Assembly (NCBI GenBank): GCA_030428105.1
Contig: JAUIBE010000009.1
Coordinates: 1-64,000 of the forward strand
Source of the DNA: Gammaproteobacteria bacterium
GTDB lineage: Bacteria > Pseudomonadota > Gammaproteobacteria > Xanthomonadales > SZUA-36
Direction of reading: 5' to 3'
DNA: 64,000 bases
Below are positions 9,080-19,885 of this stretch, piece by piece. The translations under genes and the position numbers were made by a program. The notes under the pieces were generated by a model, which had not been told where the DNA came from, searched no databases, and saw nothing but the letters and a program-made list of their open reading frames with translations. Numbering within the stretch: position 1 is the stretch's first letter; the number at the start of each line of letters is the position of its first letter.

Positions 9080-10417
9080 TTACTTGCCGATACAGAAACT
9101 GGCGAAAATTTCGCCCAGGAGGTCGTCCGGGGTGACCTCGCCCGTGATCTCACCAAGCGCGTGTTGGGCGAGGCGCAGTTCCTCGGCGAGCAACTCGCCC
9201 GCCTGGTGGCTTTCCATTTGTTCGCGGCCGGTTTGCAGGTGGAGGACCACACGCTTGAGGGCATCTATATGGCGTTGCCGCGCAGTGAAAGCGCCTTCTG
9301 CGCTGCCTGGGGCTTTGCCTGCACCGCCGGCTTTCTCAAGAATGAGCTGACGCAGCCGATCCAGCCCTTCGCCGGTCTTGGCTGAAATGGCCACGGCGCC
9401 CGGGGGTGCCTCCAGTGGTTTATCCAGCAGGTCAATCTTGTTGAATACCAGCAGTTCGTGGGCGGCCTTTTCCGAGCGCTGGGCTCGCTCCGCGCCAGGT
9501 TCCGTGACATCCAGCAGGTTCAACACGATATCCGCCGAGGCCAGCGCCGCCCGCGCCCGGCGGATGCCCTCGGCCTCGATGGCGTCATTGGTGTCGCGAA
9601 TACCGGCCGTGTCCACCAGGTGCAGGGGGACGCCGTCGATGTGAACCTGTTCGCGCAACACGTCGCGGGTGGTGCCAGGCACCTCGGTGACAATTGCCAC
9701 ATCGGCGCCGGCCAGGGCGTTCAGGAGGCTGGACTTGCCGGCGTTGGGCTTGCCGCTGATCGCCACCACGATGCCATCCCTGAGCAAGCGGCCCTGGCGG
9801 GCATTGGCCAGCAATTCGAATAGTTGCTTCTCGATTTTGTGCAGACGTTCAGTGACATCGCTTTCGGCCAGGAAATCGATTTCCTCGTCGGGAAAATCTA
9901 TCGCTGATTCCACGAACACGCGTAGCCCGGTCAGGGCAGCCTGCAGTTGCTGGATGGCGGCTGAGAACTCACCTTCCAGCGAGCGTTGCGCGGCCCGCGC
10001 TGCAGCCTCGGTACCGGATTCGATCAGGTCGGCGACGGCTTCCGCCTGCACCAGGTCGATGCGGTCGTTGAGGAAAGCGCGCTCGGAAAATTCGCCGGCG
10101 CGCGCCATGCGTGCGCCCAGCCCCAGCACCCGTTGCAACACCAGGTTGAGAATGACAGGGCCGCCGTGACCTTGCAGCTCGAGCACGTCTTCGCCGGTAA
10201 AAGAGTGCGGTGCGGGAAAAAACAGGGCGAGGCCGCTGTCCAGTGTTTCACCATCGGCGCCGGCAAAATTGCAGAAGGTGGCGAAGCGAGGGCGGGGCAG
10301 GCGGCCCAGCATGGCCTCGGCGACAGGCTTCACCGCCGGGCCGGAAACACGCACGATACCGATGCCACCCACCCCGGGTGGCGTCGCTATCGCGCAAATG
10401 GTGTCCGAATCATGCAT
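9080..10417 (-). CDS. mnmE: tRNA modification GTPase MnmE
   Basis: With MnmG, installs the carboxymethylaminomethyl group on U34 of tRNAs reading two-fold degenerate codons. 445 aa with a formyl-THF-binding N-terminal domain (PGVGGIGIVRVSG), a helical domain, and an inserted Ras-like G domain: P-loop GKPNAGKSS, DTAGIRDT and NKIDL. It ends in the diagnostic FCIGK, whose Cys is needed for the reaction. Start ATG gives MHDSDTICAIATPPG, as in homologues. Its partner mnmG is not in this window. It lies downstream of yidC, separated by a REP-like element. Confidence 0.97.
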   Translation of the reverse strand: MHDSDTICAIATPPGVGGIGIVRVSGPAVKPVAEAMLGRLPRPRFATFCNFAGADGETLDSGLALFFPAPHSFTGEDVLELQGHGGPVILNLVLQRVLGLGARMARAGEFSERAFLNDRIDLVQAEAVADLIESGTEAAARAAQRSLEGEFSAAIQQLQAALTGLRVFVESAIDFPDEEIDFLAESDVTERLHKIEKQLFELLANARQGRLLRDGIVVAISGKPNAGKSSLLNALAGADVAIVTEVPGTTRDVLREQVHIDGVPLHLVDTAGIRDTNDAIEAEGIRRARAALASADIVLNLLDVTEPGAERAQRSEKAAHELLVFNKIDLLDKPLEAPPGAVAISAKTGEGLDRLRQLILEKAGGAGKAPGSAEGAFTARQRHIDALKRVVLHLQTGREQMESHQAGELLAEELRLAQHALGEITGEVTPDDLLGEIFASFCIGK

Positions 10418-10434
10418 AGACTTGCATTAAAACA

Positions 10435-10498
10435 CCTGTTGGAGCGGTGCCTCGCCGCGATCATTGACCCTATCGCCGCGGGGGCGCGGCTCCTACAG
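10435..10498. repeat. REP-like paired palindrome
   Basis: Two inverted GC-rich units of about 22 nt face each other between mnmE and yidC. Read on the minus strand they are CTGTAGGAGCCGCGCCCC...GCGGCGA and its mate TCGCGGCGAGGCACCGCTCC. TAGGAGC...GCGGCGA is a common REP signature in Pseudomonas and Xanthomonadales. Related copies occur at about 34571 and 58823. Confidence 0.7.
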
Positions 10499-10499
10499 T

Positions 10500-12209
10500 T
10501 TAGCTGCGTTCGATTTTGCGGGTGATGTACAGCTGCTGCGCCAGCGAAAGCCCCGCATTGGTGGCCCAGTAAAGGACCAGGCCCGCCGGGAAGAACGCGA
10601 ACAGCAGCGAAAACACCACAGGCATGGCGGCCATCATTTTGCGCTGCACCGGGTCCATGCCCACGGTCGGCGTCAGTCGCTGGGTGGCGATCATGAAGAT
10701 CGCGTTCAGGGCCGGCAAAATGAAATAGGGATCACGCGCGCTGAGGTTCTGGATCCACAGGATAAACGGCGCCTGGCGCAGTTCCACCGACTCGATCAGA
10801 ACCCAGTACAAGGCAATAAAGATTGGGATCTGCACCAGGATGGGTAAACAGCCGCCCAGCGGGTTCACCTTTTCCTTCTTGTACAACTCCATCATCGCCT
10901 GGCTCATGCGCTGGCGGTCATCGCCGTAACGCTCCTTGAGTTGCTCGATACGCGGCTGCAGCTTGCGCATGCGCGCAGTGGAGCGGAACTGCGCCTCGGT
11001 AAGTTTGAAGAACGCGAGCTTGATCAGGATGGTCAGCAGGACAATCGACCAGCCCCAGTTGCCAACGTACTCGTGGATTTTCTCGAGCAGCCAGAATAGG
11101 GGCTTTGAGAACACCGTGAAAATGCCGTAGTTGACGGTGTGCTCCAGCCCGGGCGCGATGCCGGGGAGGGAGTCCTGCAGCTTGGGACCCACGTACAGTC
11201 GGCTTTCAAAGGTGGTGGTTTCTCCCGCGGCAAGCTGCCGGGAAGGGGAAACATCACGCGCTATGTAGCGCGGCAGGCCCGAGGTGTTGAGCTGCTGGGT
11301 GGAGTAGGTGGTCTGCTCTTCACCCGGCGGAATCCAGGCGGCAAAAAAGTAATGCTGCACCATCGCCAGCCAACCCTGGGTGGTGGTTTTCTTGAAGGGC
11401 TCGTCGGCCACGTCGTCGAAATCCACCTTCTGGAACTTGTCCTCGGGGTCGTAGAAGGCAATGCCTTTGAAGCTGTAGCGTTCCGGGTTGTTGAATCCGC
11501 CGCCCTTTTCATCCGGCAAAACGGAGCGCTGGAGCTGGTCGTAGCGGCTGCCCAGCCAGCTTGCGCCGGACTGGTTGCTAACCTCGTGGCGAACCGTGAT
11601 GTCGTAAGCGCCACGCGCCAGGGTGAACGTCTTGGTCACCGCAACACCATCGTCGGAGCGCCAGGTCAGGGGAACAGTGAGTTCATCCTGGCCATCCTGC
11701 AGCACGAACTCCGTGCCGGCAGATTGGTAGACGCTGGCATGATTCGGCGCTTGCTGGTGGCTAAGCAGGCCCGACTGGGCAATGTACATTTCCGGGCCAG
11801 AGGGTTGCAAAAGCACAACCTTCTGCTCGGGATCCTCCACCGTCTCGGCGTAATCCAGAAGCTCGGATTTCACCACCGTGCCACCCTTGAGGTCGATTTC
11901 CAGGCGCAACACATCGGTGGTGACCGTGATCAGCTGCGCGGGTGGCGTGGCAGCGCTTTGGCTTACTTCCGCCGCAGGCTGGCTGGCCGGCGCGGCATCA
12001 CCCAGGTCAGGCAAGTCGGCGGGCTGGCCCGTTTCTGCGTTTTCAGCGCTGAACGCGGGAACATCCGGCACCCCGGCGCCAGGTTCGGACTGCGCCACCG
12101 GCGTCTGCGCCGGGGTCGGCTGCGGGCCGTAGTCTTTCTGCCACTCCAGCCAGATGAGGTAAGCCAGGAATACCAGGGTGATCAGTAGAATCGGGCGGGT
12201 GTTTGCCAT
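10500..12209 (-). CDS. yidC: Membrane protein insertase YidC
   Basis: Inserts and folds inner-membrane proteins alone or with SecYEG. 569 aa from the ATG at 12209; the TTG one codon earlier is ignored. There is an N-terminal anchor (residues 5-19), a large periplasmic domain (about 60-350) rich in Pro/Ala at its start, then the five-helix insertase core beginning near LFWLLEKIHEYVGNWGWSIV. The cytoplasmic loop keeps the conserved positive face (FRSTARMRKLQPRIEQLKERYG), and the GGCLPILVQIPIFIALYWVL helix is typical. It follows rnpA, but no yidD frame is visible in the 92-bp gap between them. Confidence 0.96.
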   Translation of the reverse strand: MANTRPILLITLVFLAYLIWLEWQKDYGPQPTPAQTPVAQSEPGAGVPDVPAFSAENAETGQPADLPDLGDAAPASQPAAEVSQSAATPPAQLITVTTDVLRLEIDLKGGTVVKSELLDYAETVEDPEQKVVLLQPSGPEMYIAQSGLLSHQQAPNHASVYQSAGTEFVLQDGQDELTVPLTWRSDDGVAVTKTFTLARGAYDITVRHEVSNQSGASWLGSRYDQLQRSVLPDEKGGGFNNPERYSFKGIAFYDPEDKFQKVDFDDVADEPFKKTTTQGWLAMVQHYFFAAWIPPGEEQTTYSTQQLNTSGLPRYIARDVSPSRQLAAGETTTFESRLYVGPKLQDSLPGIAPGLEHTVNYGIFTVFSKPLFWLLEKIHEYVGNWGWSIVLLTILIKLAFFKLTEAQFRSTARMRKLQPRIEQLKERYGDDRQRMSQAMMELYKKEKVNPLGGCLPILVQIPIFIALYWVLIESVELRQAPFILWIQNLSARDPYFILPALNAIFMIATQRLTPTVGMDPVQRKMMAAMPVVFSLLFAFFPAGLVLYWATNAGLSLAQQLYITRKIERS

Positions 12210-12301
12210 CAAGCGCTACTCAGTCTTCTGTTGTCGTGGGTCTGCGTTTCGTGGGGTTGCGGTTTCGGCGTGGCCGATCACTGGTGCTTAAACGTGCCTG
12301 C

Positions 12302-12709
12302 TCATGACGCCTCTTCAGCCGCTTTCGGGGCCAGCTTGCGCGCCAGGTTTGCCCAGTGCTTCTCAAGCGAGCGGCTTAGCGCCCGGTTGTTCGCAGAAGC
12401 GGCGGCGGCGCTTGCCAGCACAACGTAGTCCACGCCTGCCCCGTCAGTGGCCGGTGATCCGGCATTGGGGTGGTTGGCCCTGAAGCTCTCGCGAATCACG
12501 CGCTTGATGCGATTGCGACCGCAAGCGCGTGCATCCACTTTTCTCGAGACTGCCATGCCCAGGCGGGCGGTGACGCCCTCGCCCCTTCGGGCCAGGACCC
12601 GAAACATCCGGTCAGATGAAACCTGCGATCGCTTGAAGACCCGCTTGAAATCGGCGGGCTTTAGCAAACGGGCCTGGCGCGGAAACTCGTGCCGCGCAAC
12701 TGAGCTCAT
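12302..12709 (-). CDS. rnpA: Ribonuclease P protein component
   Basis: Protein subunit of RNase P, which with the RNA subunit removes 5' leaders of tRNA precursors. The 135-aa basic protein has the RNR signature GRNRIKRVIRESFR and the N-terminal RLLKPADFKRVFKR segment. ATG at 12709 is chosen; an in-frame GTG lies two codons upstream (12715). It follows rpmH after 45 bp and is almost certainly co-transcribed with it. Confidence 0.95.
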   Translation of the reverse strand: MSSVARHEFPRQARLLKPADFKRVFKRSQVSSDRMFRVLARRGEGVTARLGMAVSRKVDARACGRNRIKRVIRESFRANHPNAGSPATDGAGVDYVVLASAAAASANNRALSRSLEKHWANLARKLAPKAAEEAS

Positions 12710-12754
12710 AGGCACCGTGAAGCCCGCCGGAGATCAACCCCTGGCCAGGGCCGG

Positions 12755-12889
12755 TCAGGCCGAGAGGCGCTTCCTGCCCTTGGCGCGGCGTGATTTGAGC
12801 ACGGCGCGGCCGGCGCGGGTTGCCATGCGGGCGCGAAAACCGTGGTTGCGCTTGCGCTTCAGATTGCTTGGTTGGAATGTGCGTTTCAT
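12755..12889 (-). CDS. rpmH: 50S ribosomal protein L34
   Basis: Small 44-aa ribosomal protein of the large subunit, read directly from the minus strand. It begins [19 protein letters not shown], continues [20 protein letters not shown], and ends KRLSA before TGA at 12755-12757. Length and sequence are typical of L34. It is the first gene of the rpmH-rnpA-yidC-mnmE block and is divergent from dnaA, with a 183-bp shared intergenic region. Confidence 0.97.
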   Translation of the reverse strand: MKRTFQPSNLKRKRNHGFRARMATRAGRAVLKSRRAKGRKRLSA

Positions 12890-12997
12890 GGTTTAGTCCA
12901 AAATCGTCGACAAAAGAGGCGAATTGTAACCAGAACAGGCATTTGAAACAAGAATTTCCCGGCAATTGGCTGACGCCGCCCGCTGCCAGTGGCCAAG

Positions 12998-13006
12998 TTA
13001 TCCACA
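12998..13006 (+). promoter_or_regulatory. Consensus DnaA box upstream of dnaA
   Basis: Exact TTATCCACA lies 67 bp before the dnaA start, within the rpmH/dnaA divergent region. It is a likely autoregulatory DnaA site and may contribute to a bipartite origin together with the boxes after dnaA. Confidence 0.8.
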
Positions 13007-13072
13007 GCACGTTAGACTACTCCCCCGCGATCAATTTCGCCTTGCCCTCAACGAACCTGACCACGCCTGCAA

Positions 13073-14377
13073 ATGGCCCAACAGCACTGGGAAACCTGCC
13101 TCAAATTCCTTGAAAAGGAATTGGCTTCTGAAGAGTTCAACACCTGGGTTCGCCCGCTGCAGGTCAAGTCTCGCAAGGATCAAACCGTCCTCTCCGCGCC
13201 CAACGAGTACGTGCGCGACTACATCGCGCTGCACCACCTGGAGCGGATTCGCGATATTTTCGAGCACCTGGGGCACAGTCGCGAGCAGGTTCACATCGAG
13301 GTTGGCAGCGAAGAGCCGGCGATTGCGCCGGTTGCCGGCAAGGCTCGGCAGCCGCTGCAAACCGGCCTCGACCCGCGCTACAGCTTTGACAACTTCGTCA
13401 CCGGCAAATCCAACGAGCTGGCCTTTGCGGCCGCCCAGCAGGTGGCGCAGAAGCCGGGCACCACGTACAACCCGCTGGTGCTGTATGGCGGCACCGGTCT
13501 TGGCAAAACGCACCTGCTGCATGGCGCCGGCAACTTTATTCACCGGCGTAATCCGCGGGCCAAGGTGCTGTACCTGCATTCCGAGCGCTTCGTGAGCGAG
13601 ATGATCCAGGCGCTTCGCCGCGACACCATCGAACAGTTCAAGCAGCACTATCGCTCGGCCGAGGCGCTGCTGATCGATGACATCCAGTTTTTCTCGGGCA
13701 AGGACCGCACCCAGGAAGAGTTTTTCCACACCTTCAACGCCCTGCTCGACAGCAAGCAGCAGATCATCCTGACTTGCGATCGCTATCCGAAAGAGGTGAA
13801 GGGCATCGAAGCGCGGCTACGTTCGCGTTTCGGCTGGGGGCTGACTGTTGCCATTGAGCCGCCGGACTTTGAAACCCGCGTGGCCATCCTGCTGAACAAG
13901 GCGCAGGAGCGCGATATTGCCCTGGATGACGCGGTGGCGTTCCTGATTGCCAAGCGCATGCGCTCGAATGTGCGCGACCTGGAAGGCGCGCTGAATTCGC
14001 TGATTGCCCACTCGCGCTTTACCGGTCGACCGATCACCGAACCGTTCGCAAAAGAGGTGCTGCGCGACTTGTTGATGGTGCATGATCGCCTGATCACCAT
14101 CGAGAACACGCAGAAAACGGTGGCCGAGTATTACAAGATCCGCGTGTCGGACCTGCTTTCGCGGCGCCGCTCGCGAAATATCGCGCGGCCGCGGCAAATG
14201 GCAATGGCGTTGACCAAGGAGTTAACCGAGCACAGCCTGCCAGAGATTGGCGATGCATTTGGTGGCCGCGATCACACCACGGTGTTGCACGCCTGTCGTA
14301 AAATTGCCGAGTTATGTGATACCGATGGCCGCATCCGGGAGGACAAGGCCAAGCTGGTGCGGTTGTTAACTGCTTGA
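13073..14377 (+). CDS. dnaA: Chromosomal replication initiator DnaA
   Basis: AAA+ initiator that binds oriC and melts the origin. 434 aa: domain I (about 1-80, starting with the [12 protein letters not shown] helix), a very short domain II, AAA+ domain with Walker [10 protein letters not shown] and Walker B LLIDDIQF, arginine-finger region RSRFGWGL, and domain IV ending in the DnaA-box-binding helix [15 protein letters not shown]. It is shorter than the E. coli protein, mostly through domain II. No clear Shine-Dalgarno precedes the ATG. It is divergent from rpmH and 267 bp upstream of dnaN. Confidence 0.98.
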   Translation: MAQQHWETCLKFLEKELASEEFNTWVRPLQVKSRKDQTVLSAPNEYVRDYIALHHLERIRDIFEHLGHSREQVHIEVGSEEPAIAPVAGKARQPLQTGLDPRYSFDNFVTGKSNELAFAAAQQVAQKPGTTYNPLVLYGGTGLGKTHLLHGAGNFIHRRNPRAKVLYLHSERFVSEMIQALRRDTIEQFKQHYRSAEALLIDDIQFFSGKDRTQEEFFHTFNALLDSKQQIILTCDRYPKEVKGIEARLRSRFGWGLTVAIEPPDFETRVAILLNKAQERDIALDDAVAFLIAKRMRSNVRDLEGALNSLIAHSRFTGRPITEPFAKEVLRDLLMVHDRLITIENTQKTVAEYYKIRVSDLLSRRRSRNIARPRQMAMALTKELTEHSLPEIGDAFGGRDHTTVLHACRKIAELCDTDGRIREDKAKLVRLLTA

Positions 14378-14444
14378 TTGCATGGGTCCGTTGACAACCT
14401 TCAACCCGCCCGTTGAATAAGTAGTGAACAAGTTTTGGAAACGC

Positions 14445-14499
14445 TGTGGATAATTGTTGAATAACTTGGAAAAGTAGCGATATCCACATTTCATCCACA
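14445..14499. promoter_or_regulatory. Cluster of DnaA boxes
   Basis: Three sites: TGTGGATAA (14445-14453), an exact consensus box on the minus strand; ATATCCACA (14480-14488), one mismatch; and TCATCCACA (14491-14499), one mismatch. The latter two are on the plus strand, opposed to the first. Confidence 0.8.
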
Positions 14500-14587
14500 G
14501 GGTTCCAGCCAGGTTATGAACCGGAAGATTTTTTGTAAAGAGTTGATACTAAAGAGAAATTCGCATCCAACCAGATGCTAACAGGCC

Positions 14588-14612
14588 TTACTACTACTAC
14601 TAGATATATATA
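14588..14612 (+). promoter_or_regulatory. DnaA-trio-like repeats and AT-rich unwinding element
   Basis: TTA followed by four perfect CTA repeats (14588-14602), i.e. 3'-GAT-5' units on the other strand, runs directly into GATATATATAAA. In Bacillus, 3'-GAT-5' trios are the element on which DnaA loads to open the duplex. The nearest recognisable box is about 88 bp away, farther than in the Bacillus example. Confidence 0.55.
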
Positions 14613-14644
14613 AAGACTTAGTAAAAGCAAAAGGAAACGTCTTC

Positions 14645-15745
14645 ATGAAATTCGACATCCAGCGCGAAGTATTCCTCCAGCCTCTCACCCAGGTCATCGG
14701 CGTGGTGGAACGCAAACAGACCCTTCCCGTGTTGGCCAACTTCCTGATCTCGGCAAGAGACGGGGAAATCACCATCACCGGTACGGACATGGAAGTCGAG
14801 CTCATCGCGGCAGCGCCCGCCGATGTGAAAAGCGAGGGAGAAATCACGCTACCCGCCCGCAAACTGGTGGATATCGTGCGTGCACTCCCCGATGGCGTTT
14901 CGATTGGGGTCACGATCGAAGGCGACAAGGCCACGGTTTCCTCAGGAAGGAGCCGCTTCACACTGGCTACCCTGCCGGCCACGGAATTCCCGGCCACGGA
15001 CCAGGTAGAAACACTAGAAACCGTTAAAATTCAAGAACTTGAACTGAAACGGCTGCTCGACAAGACCTCGTTTGCAATGGCCAACCAGGATGTTCGCTAC
15101 TACCTGAATGGCTTGCTGTTCGAATTTCGTGATGGCCAGCTGCGCACCGTGGCTACCGATGGCCACCGCCTGGCGATTTGTGACCACCCCAGCCCGGTGC
15201 AGCTTTCCAGCGACCGGCAGCTGATCGTGCCGCGCAAGGGCGTGCTCGAGCTGGCCCGCATGTTGGCCGATTCCGAGGACGAGGTGGAGTTCGCCCTTGG
15301 TAAGAACCACGTTCGCCTGGTTCGCGGCAAGGCGGTACTCACTTCAAAACTGATTGATGGCCGTTTCCCCGATTACGAAGCGGTAATCCCGGTTGGTACG
15401 GATCGCGAGATCAAGATCGATCGTGACGCCTTCACCCACGCGCTGCAGCGCGCCGCCATTCTTTCCAACGAGAAGTACCGCGGCGTGCGCCTTGAGGCCA
15501 ACGGCAACACGGTGAAAATCATTGCCCACAACCCCCAGCACGAAGAAGCCGTGGAGGAACTCGAAGCCGATATGAACTTCGAGCAGATGGCGGTGGGTTT
15601 TAACGTGACCTACCTGCTGGATGCGCTGATGGCGCTCTTGACCCCGAATGTCAGCATGGCTTTGCGTGATGCCAACAGCAGCTGCCTGATTTCCGGCCTG
15701 GACGAGAGTCCGGATCGCCACGTGGTGATGCCGCTTAAGCTGTAA
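14645..15745 (+). CDS. dnaN: DNA polymerase III sliding clamp (beta subunit)
   Basis: Ring-shaped processivity clamp that tethers DNA polymerase III and other partners. 366 aa with the three repeated clamp domains and the standard start MKFDIQREVFLQPL. It contains GTDMEVEL, RYYLNGLLFE and ATDGHRLAICD, and ends HVVMPLKL, close to the usual VVMPMRL. The ATG is preceded by AAGGAAA about 9 nt upstream. It is followed by recF after 34 bp, so dnaN and recF are probably one transcript. Confidence 0.98.
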   Translation: MKFDIQREVFLQPLTQVIGVVERKQTLPVLANFLISARDGEITITGTDMEVELIAAAPADVKSEGEITLPARKLVDIVRALPDGVSIGVTIEGDKATVSSGRSRFTLATLPATEFPATDQVETLETVKIQELELKRLLDKTSFAMANQDVRYYLNGLLFEFRDGQLRTVATDGHRLAICDHPSPVQLSSDRQLIVPRKGVLELARMLADSEDEVEFALGKNHVRLVRGKAVLTSKLIDGRFPDYEAVIPVGTDREIKIDRDAFTHALQRAAILSNEKYRGVRLEANGNTVKIIAHNPQHEEAVEELEADMNFEQMAVGFNVTYLLDALMALLTPNVSMALRDANSSCLISGLDESPDRHVVMPLKL

Positions 15746-15779
15746 GCCAGGTCACTCTTGAGCAGGCTTTGCCCGACGA

Positions 15780-16856
15780 TTGATCATCCGCAAATTACAG
15801 ATCAGCAACCTGCGCAACCTGGCGCAGGTTGAACTGGCGCCCCACCCTTCACTCAATATCCTTTACGGCGAGAACGGCGCTGGCAAAACCAGCGTGTTGG
15901 AAAGCCTGGCGGTGCTTTCACGCGGCCGCTCCTTTCGCAGCAACAAGATCGCGCAGCTTATTGGGCCAGAGAAGGACCGCATTTCAGTTTTTGCGGAGTT
16001 GGAAGAAACCCACGACGCAGACCAAGCTGCAGCCTCGGTACGCCTTGGCCTCGAACGAAGTGCAAGCGAGTGGCAGGCCCGGCGCAGTGGGCAGGATCTG
16101 CAACAACTCAGTGAATTGGCGGATAGCCTGGCCGTGGTGGTGATGGAACCAAACAGCCATGCGCTGATCAGCGGCGCACCTGACGGCCGGCGGCGCTACC
16201 TCGACTGGGGTGTGTTCCACGTGGAACCTGAGTACCTTTCCGCGTGGAGACGCTATTCCCGGGCGCTGAAACAGCGCAATGCGGCGCTAAGACAGGGCGC
16301 ACGGACATTGTTGGAAAGCCTGGACCCGGTTTTGGCGGAAGCGGGCGAAGCGATGACCAGCCTGCGAACCGCCTACACGGCAGAGTTATCGACCCATCTT
16401 GAGCAATTGATGCCCGAACTTAGTCCCAGGCTGGATTCCGTGGCGGTGGAGTATCGCCGAGGCTGGGCCAACGGCAGTTTACGGGAATCCCTGAAAGAGC
16501 ATCGCGAAAGAGATTTGGAGCGGGGTAGCACGCATCCCGGGCCGCATCGCGCCGATCTTGCGATATCCCTGCACGGCCACGCGGTACGTGATTCCGTATC
16601 CAGGGGTGAGCAGAAAATACTGGCTACCGCCCTGGTGTTGGCGCAAGCACGTCGCCAGTGCGAGACCGGGAGGATGCCCTTGTTGCTTCTGGATGACCTG
16701 GCTTCCGAGTTTGATCGATCACACTTCAACGCGGCGCTGGAAGTAGGCCGTCAACTGGGCGTGCAGGTGTGGATTACCGGGGTCGAAGCGGCGAGCCTGG
16801 ACAGCGACCACGGCTTGTTCCACGTGGAACACGGCCAGGTCCGGAAAATGGTATAA
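15780..16856 (+). CDS. recF: DNA replication and repair protein RecF
   Basis: SMC-like ATPase that helps RecO/RecR load RecA at gaps. 358 aa with Walker A YGENGAGKTS, signature SRGEQKILATALVLAQ and Walker B LLLDDLASEFD. The start codon is TTG (15780), giving an N-terminus that aligns with RecF (IIRKLQISNLRNL). The coding sequence contains two copies of a 14-bp parS-like palindrome, both encoding FHVE. Its stop codon overlaps an extended -10 promoter that probably serves gyrB. Confidence 0.96.
   Translation: MIIRKLQISNLRNLAQVELAPHPSLNILYGENGAGKTSVLESLAVLSRGRSFRSNKIAQLIGPEKDRISVFAELEETHDADQAAASVRLGLERSASEWQARRSGQDLQQLSELADSLAVVVMEPNSHALISGAPDGRRRYLDWGVFHVEPEYLSAWRRYSRALKQRNAALRQGARTLLESLDPVLAEAGEAMTSLRTAYTAELSTHLEQLMPELSPRLDSVAVEYRRGWANGSLRESLKEHRERDLERGSTHPGPHRADLAISLHGHAVRDSVSRGEQKILATALVLAQARRQCETGRMPLLLLDDLASEFDRSHFNAALEVGRQLGVQVWITGVEAASLDSDHGLFHVEHGQVRKMV
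16213..16228. promoter_or_regulatory. parS-like palindrome 1 (inside recF)
   Basis: TGTTCCACGTGGAACC: the core GTTCCACGTGGAAC (16214-16227) is a perfect palindrome identical to the ParB-binding parS core known from Pseudomonas. It encodes VFHVEP of RecF, a conserved protein stretch, so part of the match may be protein-driven. Confidence 0.65.
16816..16831. promoter_or_regulatory. parS-like palindrome 2 (inside recF)
   Basis: TGTTCCACGTGGAACA, a perfect 16-bp palindrome with the same core as the site 603 bp upstream. It encodes LFHVEH near the RecF C-terminus. Location close to the origin is where centromere-like ParB sites are expected. Confidence 0.68.
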
Positions 16857-16857
16857 T
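16849..16857 (+). promoter_or_regulatory. Extended -10 promoter for gyrB
   Basis: TGGTATAAT is a perfect extended -10 element (TGn plus TATAAT). It overlaps the recF stop codon and no good -35 is seen, which extended -10 promoters do not need. The gyrB leader would be about 120 nt. Confidence 0.65.
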
Positions 16858-16946
16858 TTGCAGGCTGTTTGACGGATCATTTCGGACATCATCGCAGCCG
16901 CGCCGCGGTTTGCGCGATCCTTCCAGAAATTTCAGTAAATCAGTAG

Positions 16947-19391
<2,445 letters not shown>

Positions 19392-19396
19392 GTCGT

Positions 19397-19882
19397 TCAG
19401 GCCTTTTCGGAGCGGGCCTTCAGGCGCGCCAGCTCAGGTAGCAGGCGCTCGGCCTTGTCCAGGAAGGTGGCCTGGATATCCAGCTCCAGCGCGGCATCCG
19501 CCCATTTCTTGCTGGAACTGAACAGGTAAGTCGACGCCGGCGACACCGAGTAACGCTGCATCATGTCCCGCAGCGATTCGATGCGGTTGCGGTGCTGGGT
19601 CAGCAAAGAGCGGGGCACGTAATAAACCCCGTCTAACGTGCCGCCCGCTTCATCGATGCGGCTGCGAATGCTCTCCGGACCGACCAGCGAGGCATCCCCC
19701 CCGCCCTTCAGCCAGCTGTCACGCGAATTGCCATGATCGGGCATGGCGGCGGTAGCCAGCAGGTGATAACCGTGGCGTGTCAGCCAGGCAATGTGGCGAA
19801 ACAGCTCCTTCTGCCCCGGGCTTTCCGCCACCTCGAGGATGTCGTTGCGGCTGATCATCAGCAGGCGCTGTTGCGACGGCAT
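19397..19882 (-). CDS. Degenerate HAD-like protein downstream of glyS
   Basis: 161-aa protein starting 3 bp after the glyS stop, so translationally coupled. Many gammaproteobacteria have gmhB, a heptose-bisphosphate phosphatase of the HAD superfamily, at this spot. The layout here is reminiscent of it: a hydrophobic first strand (QRLLMISRND), a second strand LLATAAM followed by a loop, and a final KWADAALELDI segment. However, the DxD nucleophile motif, the GmhB Cys cluster and the late acidic pair are not recognisable. If related, it would be a non-catalytic descendant. No other family is recognised; the assignment rests on position and faint pattern, so function is unknown. Confidence 0.55.
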   Translation of the reverse strand: MPSQQRLLMISRNDILEVAESPGQKELFRHIAWLTRHGYHLLATAAMPDHGNSRDSWLKGGGDASLVGPESIRSRIDEAGGTLDGVYYVPRSLLTQHRNRIESLRDMMQRYSVSPASTYLFSSSKKWADAALELDIQATFLDKAERLLPELARLKARSEKA

Positions 19883-19885
19883 GGT

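Larger units (their letters stand above)
14378..14644. other. oriC-like region between dnaA and dnaN
   Basis: A non-coding gap of 267 bp, much more AT-rich than its surroundings in its right part (about 14530-14635). It holds DnaA boxes at the left (14445-14499), a tandem CTA trinucleotide run at 14588-14602, TATATATA immediately after it, and AAGGAAA upstream of the dnaN ATG. This matches the usual origin layout of boxes followed by an unwinding element. Function as the origin is inferred; no experimental or skew evidence is available here. Confidence 0.8.
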
